Of a stretch of DNA of 64,000 bases, positions 36,477-46,232 are shown piece after piece. The stretch comes from Citricoccus alkalitolerans (GTDB taxonomy: Bacteria > Actinomycetota > Actinomycetes > Actinomycetales > Micrococcaceae). Under the pieces are notes generated by a model that was given only the letters and a program-made list of their open reading frames with translations, was not told the DNA's origin and did not search any database. The translations under genes and the position numbers were made by a program. The number at the start of each line of letters is the position of its first letter. Position 1 is the stretch's first letter. The stretch spans positions 1,736,001-1,800,000 of the forward strand of contig NZ_BAAALH010000002.1 of assembly GCF_039528175.1 (NCBI RefSeq). The letters are read 5' to 3'.

Positions 36477-36547
36477 ACGTCACCGCCCGCAGATGCCGCG
36501 GGCCGGCCGATCACCACCACCGCAGAGCGGTACCGGAAGGAGAACCC

Positions 36548-37981
36548 GTGACCGCTGCACCACTGGACCGCGCGGAGGATCCCCGGCGCCGGATCCCGCG
36601 CACGGACACCCTGCTCGCCCTGCCCGAGATCGTCGAGGCGCGGCCCCGTCTCAGCGAGGCCGTGCTCCGCTCCCTGATCACGCACGCCCAGTCGCGCGCA
36701 CGGAGCGGGGAGATCACCCCGGAGGACGTGGTGCCAGCCGTCCGCGCCGCCGTCGCCGCCCGGAACGCCACCACCCTCCGGCCGGTCCTCAATGCGACCG
36801 GCGTGGTGGTCCACACGAACCTGGGCCGGGCCCCGCTGCCGCAGGCCGCCGTGGAGGCGCTCGTCGCCTCCAGCGGTTACGTGGACGTGGAGCTGGATCT
36901 GGCCAGCGGCCAGCGCTCGAAACGGGGCACCGGCACCCGGGGGGCCCTGCTGGCCGCCCTCCCCGCCGCGGTGCTTGAGGCCGTGCCAGACGGGGTGGAC
37001 GCCCTCGTCGTCAACAACGGCGCCGCGGCCCTCGTCCTGGCCACCACGGCCCTCGCCGGGACCGGGGAGCTCATCGTCAGCCGGGGAGAGCTCGTGGAGA
37101 TCGGTGCCGGCTTCCGGCTGCCGGACCTCATCGCCTCCACCGGATCCAGGCTGCGTGAGGTCGGCACCACCAACCGCACGCACCGGGCCGACTACGCCGA
37201 CGCCATCGGTCCGCAGACCACCGGCCTGCTCAAGATCCACCCCAGCAACTTCCGCGTCGACGGCTTCACCTCCTCCGTCTCGATCGCGGAGCTTCGCACG
37301 CTGGCTGACGAGGCGGAGATCGACCGTGGTGATGGCAGGCCGTTGCCGCTCATCGTGGACATCGGCAGCGGTCTCCTCACACATGACCCCCTGCTGCCGG
37401 ACGAGCCGGACCTGGCCGAGGCCCTGACCGCGGGGGCCGACGTCGTGATCGCCAGCGGGGACAAGCTGCTCGGCGGGCCGCAGGCCGGGATCCTCCTGGG
37501 CCGCAGCCGCACCATCCAGCGATTGGCCACGCACCCGCTCGCCCGCGCCGTGCGGGCAGACAAGTTGACCCTGGCCGCTTTGGAGGCCACCCTCACCGCC
37601 GGTCCCAGCCCGGTGGCCCAGTCCCTGCACGCGGACCCCGCGCGTCTGCGCGAGCGCGCGGACCGGCTCGCTGCCGCCGTCGACGCACCGGTGGTGGCGC
37701 ACGAGGGCCGGGTCGGGGGAGGGGGCGCCCCGGGCGTCCCCCTGGCTGGATGGGCGGTCCGTCTCCCCGAGGAGCTGGCGCCGCTGCTGCGCACCGGGGA
37801 GCCCGCTGTGCTGCCCCGTGTCCACGACGGTGCCTGCCTGGTGGACCTGCGCTGCATCCCCGAGCCCGACGACGGCCGGCTGGCCGACGCGGTCCGCGCG
37901 GCCCAGACGCGGCTCGCCTGCACCAGGGGTCCCGGCAACACCGGTGACCTTCCCGACCTGCCGCCCGGGCCCGGGCGCTGA
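36548..37981 (+). CDS. selA: L-seryl-tRNA(Sec) selenium transferase
   Basis: A 477-residue SelA, the PLP enzyme that turns Ser-tRNA(Sec) into Sec-tRNA(Sec) with selenophosphate. Motifs are NATGVVVHTNLGRAPL, NNGAAALVLATTAL, SRGELVEIGAGFRLP, VGTTNRTH, IHPSNFRVDGF and the PLP Lys306 in SGDKLLGGPQAG. GTG at 36548 has AAGGAG 6 nt ahead. The gene begins 71 nt after tRNA-Sec, and its TGA is one base before the selB ATG, so selA and selB are cotranscribed. Confidence 0.97.
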   Translation: MTAAPLDRAEDPRRRIPRTDTLLALPEIVEARPRLSEAVLRSLITHAQSRARSGEITPEDVVPAVRAAVAARNATTLRPVLNATGVVVHTNLGRAPLPQAAVEALVASSGYVDVELDLASGQRSKRGTGTRGALLAALPAAVLEAVPDGVDALVVNNGAAALVLATTALAGTGELIVSRGELVEIGAGFRLPDLIASTGSRLREVGTTNRTHRADYADAIGPQTTGLLKIHPSNFRVDGFTSSVSIAELRTLADEAEIDRGDGRPLPLIVDIGSGLLTHDPLLPDEPDLAEALTAGADVVIASGDKLLGGPQAGILLGRSRTIQRLATHPLARAVRADKLTLAALEATLTAGPSPVAQSLHADPARLRERADRLAAAVDAPVVAHEGRVGGGGAPGVPLAGWAVRLPEELAPLLRTGEPAVLPRVHDGACLVDLRCIPEPDDGRLADAVRAAQTRLACTRGPGNTGDLPDLPPGPGR

Positions 37982-37982
37982 C

Positions 37983-39812
37983 ATGTACGTCGTCGCCACC
38001 GCCGGGCACGTGGACCACGGCAAGTCCACCCTGGTCCGCGCCCTGACCGGCATGGAACCGGACCGCTGGGCCGAGGAGAGGCGGCGGGGGTTGACCATCG
38101 ACCTCGGTTTCGCGTGGACGCCGCTGCCCTCGGGGGAGGACGTGGCCTTCGTGGACGTCCCAGGGCACGAGCGGTTTCTCGGCAACATGCTCGCCGGCCT
38201 CGGCCCGGCCCCGGCCGTCTGCTTCATCGTCGCGGCGGACGAGGGCTGGCAGGCACAGTCCGCTGACCACCGGGACGCCATCGCCGCCCTCGGGATCAAG
38301 TACGGGCTCATCGTGATCACCAAGGCGGACCGCGCCCCGGAGCGGGTGGACGCCGTGCTGGCGCAGACCCGGGCCGAGCTCGCCGGAACCGCGCTGGCCG
38401 GGGTGCCAGCCGTCGTCGTGTCCGCCGTGACCGGGGCAGGACTGGAGGACCTGCGGCACCAACTGGGCCGCATGCTGGCGGACGTTCCCGCCCCCGCGGT
38501 GGCCGGACGTGTCCGGTTCTGGGTGGACCGCTCCTTCACCGTCAAGGGGTCCGGCGCGGTGGTGACGGGCACCCTGACGGCCGGGACCCTGGCCGAGAAC
38601 AACCGGCTCGAGGTGCTCGGCGCCGATTCCCCGCGTGCCGTCTCGGTGCGTGCCCTGCACAGCCGCAATCGCCCGCACCCGTCGATCGGACCGACCCAAC
38701 GCGTGGCCGTGAACCTGCGGGGCGTCACCGCGGACGACGTTCACCGGGGCGACGCCCTGGTGACGCCCGGGGTCTGGCCGGTGGCCGGCGTCGTGGACGT
38801 CCGGCGCACCACTGGCACCGATCTCGACCAGGCGCCCGGGCAACTGCTGGTGCACGTCGGTACGGCGACGGTGCCCGCGCGCGTGCGGCCCTTCAACGCC
38901 GGGCACGCCCGGCTCATGCTCGAGCGGGAATTGCCGCTGGTGCCGGGAGACCGGCTGGTGCTGCGTGACCCCGGCAGCCGTGCTGTCTTCGGTGGTGCCC
39001 TGGTGCTGGATGTGGACCCGCCGGAGTTCACCCGACGAGGGGCCGGGACCCGGCATGCGGCCTACTTGGAGACGGTGCCCGACGGCGGCGACGCCCGACT
39101 CGAGGTCGTGCGGCGGGGCGCGGTGAGGGTGGGGTTCCTCCAACGGCTCGGACTGGTGGGTCTGGAGGCGGGGGCGGCTGGTGAGGAAGCACCTGGTGAA
39201 GACAACGGGATTCCTGAGGACGTCCGGGTGTTCGGCGACTGGTGGGTCCATGCCCCCGTACTGGACCGGTGGGCCGCACGACTGCGGGAGGCCGTGGAGA
39301 CGCTGGCCATCAGCGATCCGCTAGCCGCCGGGGTCAGCAGGGGTGCGGCGGCCTCTTTGCTCGAGGTGGACGGGGACGACACCCTCGTCAACGCCATCGT
39401 CGTGGAGGCGGGTATGGAACAGGGAGGTGGCTACATCCGCCTATCCGGCCAAGGCACAGGGCTGGGCCCGGCGGAACAGGCCATCGTGACCTTGGAACAC
39501 CGCCTGGCGGCACACCCCTTCGACGCCCCCGAGGGTGACGACCTCACTGCCCTGAGACTTGGCCCCAAAGAGTTGGCGGCCGCCGAACGAGCCGGCCGGA
39601 TTATACGGCTGGACGGGTCAGTGGTGCTGCTGCCCACGGCCCCGGCCCGGGCCATGCGCGAACTGGCCGGGCTCGAGCAGCCCTTCACCACCAGCCAGGC
39701 CCGGAAGGCGCTGGGGACCTCCCGCCGGGTGGCGATCCCCGTGCTCGAGCACCTCGACTCCCGCGGCTGGACCCGTCGCGTGGACGGCTCATACCGCGAA
39801 GTGGTGCGGTAA
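37983..39812 (+). CDS. selB: Selenocysteine-specific elongation factor SelB
   Basis: A 609-residue SelB. The G-domain has GHVDHGKST (residues 8-16), DVPGHERFL (G3) and ITKADR (NKxD-like). Domains 2 and 3 follow (for example FWVDRSFTVKGSGAVVTGTL and RVAVNLRGV), and the C-terminal third holds the winged-helix repeats that bind the SECIS hairpin, ending SQARKALGTSRRVAIPVLEHLDSRGWTRRVDGSYR. Two short Gly/Glu-rich loops sit near residues 395-410. It delivers Sec-tRNA to the UGA of fdhA. The ATG lies one base after the selA stop. Confidence 0.97.
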   Translation: MYVVATAGHVDHGKSTLVRALTGMEPDRWAEERRRGLTIDLGFAWTPLPSGEDVAFVDVPGHERFLGNMLAGLGPAPAVCFIVAADEGWQAQSADHRDAIAALGIKYGLIVITKADRAPERVDAVLAQTRAELAGTALAGVPAVVVSAVTGAGLEDLRHQLGRMLADVPAPAVAGRVRFWVDRSFTVKGSGAVVTGTLTAGTLAENNRLEVLGADSPRAVSVRALHSRNRPHPSIGPTQRVAVNLRGVTADDVHRGDALVTPGVWPVAGVVDVRRTTGTDLDQAPGQLLVHVGTATVPARVRPFNAGHARLMLERELPLVPGDRLVLRDPGSRAVFGGALVLDVDPPEFTRRGAGTRHAAYLETVPDGGDARLEVVRRGAVRVGFLQRLGLVGLEAGAAGEEAPGEDNGIPEDVRVFGDWWVHAPVLDRWAARLREAVETLAISDPLAAGVSRGAAASLLEVDGDDTLVNAIVVEAGMEQGGGYIRLSGQGTGLGPAEQAIVTLEHRLAAHPFDAPEGDDLTALRLGPKELAAAERAGRIIRLDGSVVLLPTAPARAMRELAGLEQPFTTSQARKALGTSRRVAIPVLEHLDSRGWTRRVDGSYREVVR

Positions 39813-39877
39813 GTCAAGTCCTGGCTGCCTGCTAGCGTGCACTGGAGTCATCTGGTCGGCAACGGTTAAGGGTATTG

Positions 39878-41317
39878 ATGGAAGCGACAACGGTTGGGCT
39901 GGCGGTCCTGCTCCTGGGACTGCTCGCCTTGGTGGGGATGCTGGTGCGTGCCACCTGGAAAGTGAGCCAGAAGCTGTTCCTGCCGGTGTCCATCATCGCC
40001 GGGTTCATAGGCCTGCTGCTCGGCCCCCAGATCCTGGGGCGCCTCGCCGGGTGGGCCGGCCTGCCGGCGTGGGAAGACGGGGGGCTGTTCGGGGCTGAGG
40101 TGCTGGAGGTCTGGGGTGAGCTGCCCGGCCTCCTCATCAGCGTCGTCTTCGCCACGCTGTTCCTGGGCACACGCATTCCGTCGCCCCGGCGCGCGGTCCG
40201 ACTGCTCGGCCCCCAGCTCTCGCTAGGGGTCACCTTCGCCAGTGGCCAGTACGTCATCGGTATCCTGCTGGTGGTGCTCCTGCTGGGGCCCGTCTTCGGA
40301 GTGAGCCCGATGTTCGGGGCCCTGATCGAGATCGGCTTCGAGGGCGGTCATGGGACGGCTGCCGGGATGGCCCCGGTCATGGCCGAGCTCGGCTTCGAGG
40401 AGGGCGGCGACCTGGCCCTGGCGATGGCGACCGTGGGCATCGTGTCGGGTGTCATCATCGGTGTGATCGCCGTCAACTGGGCAGCCCGCAGCGGTCGGTC
40501 CGCCGTCTTGAGCTCCGCCGCGGAGATGTCTGGCTCGGAGCGCCGCGGTATCCATCCGAAGGGCGAACGTCCCTCTGGGGCCACGCTGACGACCCGTGGA
40601 TCGGCCATCGAGTCGATGACCTTCCACATCGGCATCGTGGCCGGGGCCATCCTCATCGGACAGGCGCTCCTCTCCGGACTGCAGGCCCTCGAAGGCGCGC
40701 TGTGGGCGGACACCGTGGAGATTTTCGCCTACGTGCCGCTGTTCCCGCTGGCGATGCTCGGCGGCGTCATCATCCAGGTCTTCGTGGATCGTTTCGACAA
40801 GGCCGAGATGATCGATCGCGGCACGATGGAGCGCATCCAGGGGATGTCGCTCGACGTGCTCATCATCGCGGCGCTGGCCACGTTGTCCCTGGACGCCATC
40901 GCGAGCAATCTCGAGCCCTTCGTGATCCTCGCGGTCGCGGGTGTCGCCTGGAGCGCCCTGGTCTTCTTCGTGTTCGCGCCGCGGTACCTGCGCAGCTTCT
41001 GGTTCGAGCGCGGCATCAGCGATTTCGGCCAGTCCATGGGGGTCACGGCAACGGGCCTGATGCTGTTGCGCATGGCCGACCCGGAGGCCAAGAGCCCCGC
41101 CTACGAGGCGTTCGGATACAAGCAGCTGGTCTTCGAGCCGTTCTTCGGCGGGGGCATCATCACCGCCGCTTCCATTCCGCTGCTCGTTCAGTTCGGCCCC
41201 TATCCGATGCTGGTCGCCATGGCGGTCCTCCTGCTCATCGCGATTCTGTCCGGATTCTTCTACTTCGGACGACGGCCCTCCTTCGACGTGGGAAAGGCCG
41301 ATGCCTCCACGGGGTAG
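39878..41317 (+). CDS. Sodium:glutamate symporter family (GltS/ESS) transporter
   Basis: A 479-residue membrane protein with about 11-12 hydrophobic segments and the GltS signature GGHGTAAGM in a re-entrant loop (residues about 150-160) and its partner FGQSMGVTATGLMLLR in the second half. GltS proteins import glutamate with sodium. ATG at 39878 has AAGGG 6 nt ahead. It starts 65 nt after selB and may be read from that operon, but nothing links it to selenium use. Confidence 0.88.
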   Translation: MEATTVGLAVLLLGLLALVGMLVRATWKVSQKLFLPVSIIAGFIGLLLGPQILGRLAGWAGLPAWEDGGLFGAEVLEVWGELPGLLISVVFATLFLGTRIPSPRRAVRLLGPQLSLGVTFASGQYVIGILLVVLLLGPVFGVSPMFGALIEIGFEGGHGTAAGMAPVMAELGFEEGGDLALAMATVGIVSGVIIGVIAVNWAARSGRSAVLSSAAEMSGSERRGIHPKGERPSGATLTTRGSAIESMTFHIGIVAGAILIGQALLSGLQALEGALWADTVEIFAYVPLFPLAMLGGVIIQVFVDRFDKAEMIDRGTMERIQGMSLDVLIIAALATLSLDAIASNLEPFVILAVAGVAWSALVFFVFAPRYLRSFWFERGISDFGQSMGVTATGLMLLRMADPEAKSPAYEAFGYKQLVFEPFFGGGIITAASIPLLVQFGPYPMLVAMAVLLLIAILSGFFYFGRRPSFDVGKADASTG

Positions 41318-41440
41318 ATCGCCGGGGCCTGGCCGACGGTGTCCGCCGGCGACTCGGGTGGGTTCAACTCGCCCTGGCCTCCGTGAGGAAGGGAACCAGC
41401 TGAACGGAGGCCTCCCGGTAGACTCTTCGGGGCGCGAAAC

Positions 41441-41454
41441 CGTTGGCGCCAACG
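41441..41454. promoter_or_regulatory. 14-bp perfect palindrome upstream of the YuiF-like gene
   Basis: CGTTGGCGCCAACG is a perfect dyad 60 bp before the GTG at 41515, inside the 197-bp gap after the GltS-like gene. It could be an operator. No regulator gene is adjacent. Confidence 0.4.
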
Positions 41455-41514
41455 CGCACCCGTGCATCCCACCGCGCCGTCGTATCGGCACCTGAACCCG
41501 AGGTCAACACCGTC

Positions 41515-42894
41515 GTGCTCCTGAACCCCGTCGTCGTCTCCGTCCTCGTGCTCGCGGCACTGAGCCTGGCCCGGGTGAACGTCATCGTCGCCTTGCTGAT
41601 CGCCGCCCTGGTGGCCGGACTGATGTCCGGACAATCTGTCGAGGACACCATGAGCCTCCTGGTGGGCGGGCTCGGCGGGCAGGGGGAGACAGCGCTGAGC
41701 TATATCCTGTTGGGCATCCTCTCGGTCATGGTCGCCCGTTCGGGCATCACCGAGAAGCTCATCCGCTGGGTCCTGCCGAAGATGCGCGGCAAACGTGCCA
41801 TGACCGTCTTCGGGATCGCTGGATTGGCCTGCTTCTCCCAGAACCTGGTCCCGGTCCACATCGCCTTCATCCCGATCCTGATCCCACCTCTGCTGACGGT
41901 GTTCAACCGGATGAAGCTGGACCGCAGGGCCGTGGCCACCGCCCTGACCTTCGGGCTGAAGGCCCCCTACATGCTGATCCCGCTCGGCTTCGGGCTGATC
42001 TTCCAAAACGTCATCCTGGACGAGATGGCCGCCTACGGCATGGACGTGGACCTCGCCGAGATCTCTCTGGCCATGGCCATCCCCGTGGCCAGCATGCTGA
42101 TCGGCCTGGTGATCGCGGTTCTGGTGACCTACCGCCGACCCCGCGAGTACCGGGACGCGACCGCCGGTCTGGCGGCGACCTTCCTCGGTTCCACGTCCGT
42201 CGGGGAGTCGGCTGGGGGATCCGCCGGGGGAGCAGGTGGTGCGGCCGGTCTTGAGACCCGTGCTGAGAACACCGGCTGGACCCGTCAGCACATCGTGGTG
42301 CTGATCGCCCTTGCGGTCACCCTCGTGCTCCAGGTCGTGTTCGGCTCACTCGTCATCGCCGCACTCGGCGGTGTGCTGGTCATCTTCGTGTTCCGGGGCG
42401 AATACTGGCGGACCTCCGATGAGCTCGCCCACGGAGGCGTGACCATGATGGGCACCATCGCCTTCATCATGCTCGTGGCGTCCGGCTACTCCTCCGTGCT
42501 CACCGAGACCGGAGCCGTGGACGACCTGGTCACCTCCGCGACCGGCTGGATCGGGGACAGCCAGCTGCTGGCCGCCGTCGTGATGATGGTCGTCGGCCTG
42601 CTCGTGACCATCGGCATCGGCTCGTCCTTCGGCACCATCCCGATCCTGGCGGCGATCTTCGTGCCGCTGTGCGCCGCCGTCGGCTTCAGCCCCCTGGCCA
42701 CCGCGGCGCTGGTGGGCGCGGCCGGGGCCATCGGTGACGCCGGCTCACCCGCCTCGGATTCCACGCTCGGCCCCACGTCCGGCCTGAACGTGGACGGTCA
42801 GCACCACCACATCTGGGACACCTGCGTCCCTACCTTCCTCCACTTCAACATCCCGCTGTTCTTCGGCGGCATCATCGCCGCGATGGTGCTGTAG
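41515..42894 (+). CDS. YuiF/NhaC-like sodium:proton antiporter or amino acid transporter
   Basis: A 459-residue ion-transporter-superfamily protein with about 11 hydrophobic segments, close in pattern to YuiF-like proteins annotated as Na+/H+ antiporters. Marks are SQNLVPVHIAFIPILIPPLL, GLKAPYMLIPLGFGLIFQN, IGIGSSFGTIPILAAIFVPL and the C-terminal GDAGSPASDSTLGPTSGLNVDGQHHHIWDT. A Gly/Ala/Ser-rich loop (about residues 215-240) splits the halves. I choose GTG at 41515, right at the first membrane helix; the longer frame from 41443 runs over the palindrome. The transported ion or amino acid is not decided by sequence. Confidence 0.82.
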   Translation: MLLNPVVVSVLVLAALSLARVNVIVALLIAALVAGLMSGQSVEDTMSLLVGGLGGQGETALSYILLGILSVMVARSGITEKLIRWVLPKMRGKRAMTVFGIAGLACFSQNLVPVHIAFIPILIPPLLTVFNRMKLDRRAVATALTFGLKAPYMLIPLGFGLIFQNVILDEMAAYGMDVDLAEISLAMAIPVASMLIGLVIAVLVTYRRPREYRDATAGLAATFLGSTSVGESAGGSAGGAGGAAGLETRAENTGWTRQHIVVLIALAVTLVLQVVFGSLVIAALGGVLVIFVFRGEYWRTSDELAHGGVTMMGTIAFIMLVASGYSSVLTETGAVDDLVTSATGWIGDSQLLAAVVMMVVGLLVTIGIGSSFGTIPILAAIFVPLCAAVGFSPLATAALVGAAGAIGDAGSPASDSTLGPTSGLNVDGQHHHIWDTCVPTFLHFNIPLFFGGIIAAMVL

Positions 42895-42918
42895 CGCCCC
42901 TGGTGCCATCATGGGTTC

Positions 42919-43662
42919 ATGAAGACCCGGCTACCCGGCGACGGGGATCAAGGCCCCCGCGCCGGCGTCGTGGACGGCCACACCGGTCGCGGCCGTATCG
43001 AGGTCATCACCGGTCCGATGTTCGCCGGCAAGACCGAGGAGCTCATGCGGCGGGTCCGACGGGCCACGATCGCCGGGTTGCGGGTGCTGGTCATCAACCA
43101 CGCCCTGGACGACCGTCGCGGAGCGAATACGGTGTCTTCTCACGCAGGAGGCAGGATCTCCGCCCGATCGGTGTCCGACTCGGCGGATCTGCGGACCTGG
43201 GTGGACAGGGCTGATCTCGCTGACGGCGGCTCACTCGACCTCGTGGCCATCGATGAAGCCCAATTCTTCGGATCGGACCTGGTGACAGTGGCGATCGACC
43301 TGGCAGACCGCGGCGTCACCGTCGTGGTGTCCGGGCTGTGCCTGACCTTCGATGATCAGGCGTTCGAACCCCTGCCTGCACTCATGGCCGCAGCCGAGTC
43401 GGTCACCAAGCTGCTGGCCGTCTGTGCCGTGTGCGGAGCCGATGCGGCCTTCCACCGACGTGTTGACGGTCATGGCGTGGTGCGGTCTCCCGACGCTGAC
43501 GGTCGGGCACCCGGCACTGACATGGCGGCGCTGGGCACCGGGGCTGCGGTGCCCGTCACTGCGGAGGCGGCGCGCGCCGGCATCGGGAAACCGCTGGTGG
43601 CCGCGGCAGAACACGTGGGCGGCGCGGGACAGTACCAGGCACGGTGCCGCCTGCACCGCTGA
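42919..43662 (+). CDS. tdk: Thymidine kinase (type II)
   Basis: A 247-residue thymidine kinase, which phosphorylates thymidine in the salvage pathway. The P-loop is GPMFAGKTEE (residues 32-41), the catalytic Glu lies in AIDEAQFF (about residue 113), and zinc ligands are C-A-V-C (about residue 172) and the C-terminal RCRLHR. It is longer than the common 190-220 residues through a 25-residue N-tail and a Gly/Ala/Asp-rich stretch at about residues 185-225. ATG at 42919 follows the antiporter by 24 nt; no strong ribosome site is seen. Confidence 0.9.
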   Translation: MKTRLPGDGDQGPRAGVVDGHTGRGRIEVITGPMFAGKTEELMRRVRRATIAGLRVLVINHALDDRRGANTVSSHAGGRISARSVSDSADLRTWVDRADLADGGSLDLVAIDEAQFFGSDLVTVAIDLADRGVTVVVSGLCLTFDDQAFEPLPALMAAAESVTKLLAVCAVCGADAAFHRRVDGHGVVRSPDADGRAPGTDMAALGTGAAVPVTAEAARAGIGKPLVAAAEHVGGAGQYQARCRLHR

Positions 43663-43763
43663 CCGGGCATCGGGCACGGGTCAGACACACGGCGCGGTCG
43701 GACACACGTTCCGCCAGCCGAACGCCAAGGTTTCGTTCAGAAAACCCTGACAGCGTGGCTCGA

Positions 43764-46088
43764 ATGAGTTTTGTCCGCAGAGCCACGTCCACCACGGTCG
43801 GCAAGATCCTCTCGTTCCTCGGGGTGAGTGCCCTCGCCGGACTCCTCGTGGCGGGGTTGTTCCTGCCCCTGGCCGTCACCGGCGGGGCCACCGCGTCTAC
43901 GGGTTCGGACATGATCGAGCAATTCCCCGCCGAGTTGCGTGAGGAGCCCGTCAGTGTGCCCTCCCGCATCCTCGCGGAGGACGGCACGGAGCTGGCCACG
44001 TTCTATGCGGAGAACCGCCAGCCGGTCGAGCTGGACCAGATCAGCCAGGACATGCAGGACGCGATCATCGCGATCGAGGACGAGCGGTTCTTCGAGCACG
44101 GCGGGGTGGACCCGCAGGGCATCGGCCGCGCGCTGGTCACCAATGCCTCTTCGGGGTCCCAGCAGGGAGCCTCCACCATCACGCAGCAGTACGTGAACAA
44201 CATGCTCATCAATGCGGACATGCTCCGGGGCGAGGAACGGCTGACCATCTCCGGCACGAAGACCTATGCGGACAAGCTCAAGGAGATGAAGCTGGCGGTC
44301 TCGGTGGAGCAGGAGATGTCCAAGGAGGACATCCTCGAGGGGTATCTCAACATCGTGCTGTTCGGCGGCCGTACGTACGGCGTGGAGGCGGCCGCGCAGT
44401 ACTACTGGGGCATTCCCGCCGCGGAGTTGGACATCGCCCAGGCGGCCACCCTCGCCGGAGTGGTGAAGTCCCCGAACGGCTACAACCCGGAGACCAACCC
44501 CGAGGCCTCGATGGAGCGGCGCAACATCGTGCTGAACTCGATGCTGTCCCAGGGGAAGATCACCGAGCAGGAGCACGAGGAGGCCAGCAACGCGGAGCTC
44601 GGACTGGACGTCCACCGGGAGGCCACGGGCTGCATCTCCGCGTCCCAGGCCCCCTACTTCTGCGACTATGTGCACCGCGAGATCCTCGCGAGCGAGGCCT
44701 TCGGGCCGGACGTCGAGTCCCGTGAGCAACTGCTGAACCGCGGCGGCCTGGAGATCACCACCACGCTGGATTCCGGTCTGCAGGACCAGGCCCAACAGTC
44801 CGTGGAGAAGACCGCCCCCGCCGGGGATGCCTCAGGCGCGGGTGCCTCCCTCGTGACGGTGGAGCCGGGGACCGGCAACATCAAGGCGATGGCACAGAAC
44901 ACCCACTACTCGCCGGAGGAGAGCGAGGACGCCGGCAACACCGTGCTGAACTTCAACGTGGACGCGGCCCGGGGTGGCGGCAACGGCTTCCAAGGTGGCT
45001 CCTCGCTCAAACCCTATGTGGCAGCGTCCTGGCTCGAGAGCGGCCGGTCCATGTATGACATGGTTGACGCCTCCCAGGACCACTGGCCGCAGGGATCCGA
45101 GTTCAAGGCGTCCTGTCAGGAGGGGGGCTCGATCTCCATTCCCGACGAGGGTGGCTGGAAGGTCAACAACGTCATAGACAACATGAAGCGGGAGATGACC
45201 GCCGACTTCGGCCTCTACTGGTCCACCAACACCGTCATGGTCAATATGGCCGAGGAACTGGACCTGTGTGACATCACGGACCTGACCACGCGCCTCGGCG
45301 TGCACCGCGCGGACGACGGCCAGCCCCTGAATCCCGCCAACCCCTCGTTCATCCTCGGCGCCGAGGAGTTCGCGCCCATGACCCAGGCCGCCGCCTACGC
45401 GGCCTTCGCGAATGACGGCCAGTACTGTGCCCCGCGCTCCCTGGTCTCCGTCAAGGGCACCAACGGCAAGGAGTACGACGTCGGGGCACCGGAATGTGAG
45501 CAGGCGATCGACCCCGAGGTGGTCGCCCAGCTGAACGAGACGCTCACCAACATCGCCCAGCGCACCGCGGATGAGACCGGCCAGACCGAGACGGTCGAGC
45601 AGTCGCCGATGGGTGGCAAGACCGGTACCAACAACGCGCAGTCCTCCACCTGGTACATCGGATTCACCTCCGGGCTGTCCACGGCCAGCTGGGTGGGGCG
45701 GTATCAGGACCTGAAGTCCCTGGCCGGCGTTCCCGTCAACGGGCAGCGCCACGAGGACTTCTGGGGCAGCACGCTGGCGGCACCCCAGTGGTTCGACTAC
45801 ATGGGCCAGACGGCGGAGCAGTTCCCGGCCGAGGAGTTCCGGGCGGCCCAGGACTCGCCGATCCAGGACCCCGGATCCCGTGACCGTTACCAGATGGGCG
45901 GAAACGGCACCGAACCGGGCAACGAGCCCGAGCGGCCCGGCGATGCCGCTGATGGGACTCCGGACAACCCGGATGCGGACTCACCCTCGGGGCCGGCGCC
46001 CAGCGGGACGGCCTCCGAGCCGACGCCCTCCGGATCCGGATCCCCGAGCCCGACGCCGTCGGGTTCCGGTACGCCCGCGGCGCCGTAG
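43764..46088 (+). CDS. Class A penicillin-binding protein (glycosyltransferase/transpeptidase)
   Basis: A 774-residue bifunctional PBP. One N-terminal membrane helix (about residues 12-40) is followed by the GT51 domain with EDERFFEHGG (catalytic Glu, about residue 105) and TITQQYVNN. The transpeptidase domain has SxxK (Ser413-Lys416, GGSSLKPY), SxN (Ser487-Thr-Asn489) and KTG (619-621, GGKTGTNN). The last 80 residues are a Gly/Asn/Pro/Ser tail, probably threading the wall. It polymerises and cross-links peptidoglycan outside the membrane. ATG at 43764 or GTG at 43755 could be the start; neither has a ribosome site. Confidence 0.95.
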   Translation: MSFVRRATSTTVGKILSFLGVSALAGLLVAGLFLPLAVTGGATASTGSDMIEQFPAELREEPVSVPSRILAEDGTELATFYAENRQPVELDQISQDMQDAIIAIEDERFFEHGGVDPQGIGRALVTNASSGSQQGASTITQQYVNNMLINADMLRGEERLTISGTKTYADKLKEMKLAVSVEQEMSKEDILEGYLNIVLFGGRTYGVEAAAQYYWGIPAAELDIAQAATLAGVVKSPNGYNPETNPEASMERRNIVLNSMLSQGKITEQEHEEASNAELGLDVHREATGCISASQAPYFCDYVHREILASEAFGPDVESREQLLNRGGLEITTTLDSGLQDQAQQSVEKTAPAGDASGAGASLVTVEPGTGNIKAMAQNTHYSPEESEDAGNTVLNFNVDAARGGGNGFQGGSSLKPYVAASWLESGRSMYDMVDASQDHWPQGSEFKASCQEGGSISIPDEGGWKVNNVIDNMKREMTADFGLYWSTNTVMVNMAEELDLCDITDLTTRLGVHRADDGQPLNPANPSFILGAEEFAPMTQAAAYAAFANDGQYCAPRSLVSVKGTNGKEYDVGAPECEQAIDPEVVAQLNETLTNIAQRTADETGQTETVEQSPMGGKTGTNNAQSSTWYIGFTSGLSTASWVGRYQDLKSLAGVPVNGQRHEDFWGSTLAAPQWFDYMGQTAEQFPAEEFRAAQDSPIQDPGSRDRYQMGGNGTEPGNEPERPGDAADGTPDNPDADSPSGPAPSGTASEPTPSGSGSPSPTPSGSGTPAAP

Positions 46089-46161
46089 AGCGGACGCCAC
46101 GGGCCGGCCCGGACAGGGACGGGGGTGGAGCGTGGCTCGGATCGCCCCAGCGGACCAGGTC

Positions 46162-46190
46162 TCGAAACCTAAGCTACTGATGAGTAGTAT
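46162..46190 (+). promoter_or_regulatory. Promoter and operator of the acyl-CoA dehydrogenase
   Basis: TCGAAA (46162-46167), 17 nt and TAGTAT (46185-46190) form a plausible promoter. The dyad CTACT-GATG-AGTAG (46174-46187) fills the spacer and enters the -10 box, a typical repressor position. TetR-type fatty acid regulators bind dyads of this kind; the regulator gene is not in the window. Confidence 0.65.
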
Positions 46191-46232
46191 CTTGGTGTCA
46201 TACCCAGCCACCACCGCTCCGGGAGGATCACC

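Noticed and set aside
36416..38728. A 770-codon open frame antisense to tRNA-Sec, selA and selB.
   Set aside because: It runs over the tRNA and two certain genes, is Gly/Arg/Pro-rich and has no domain.
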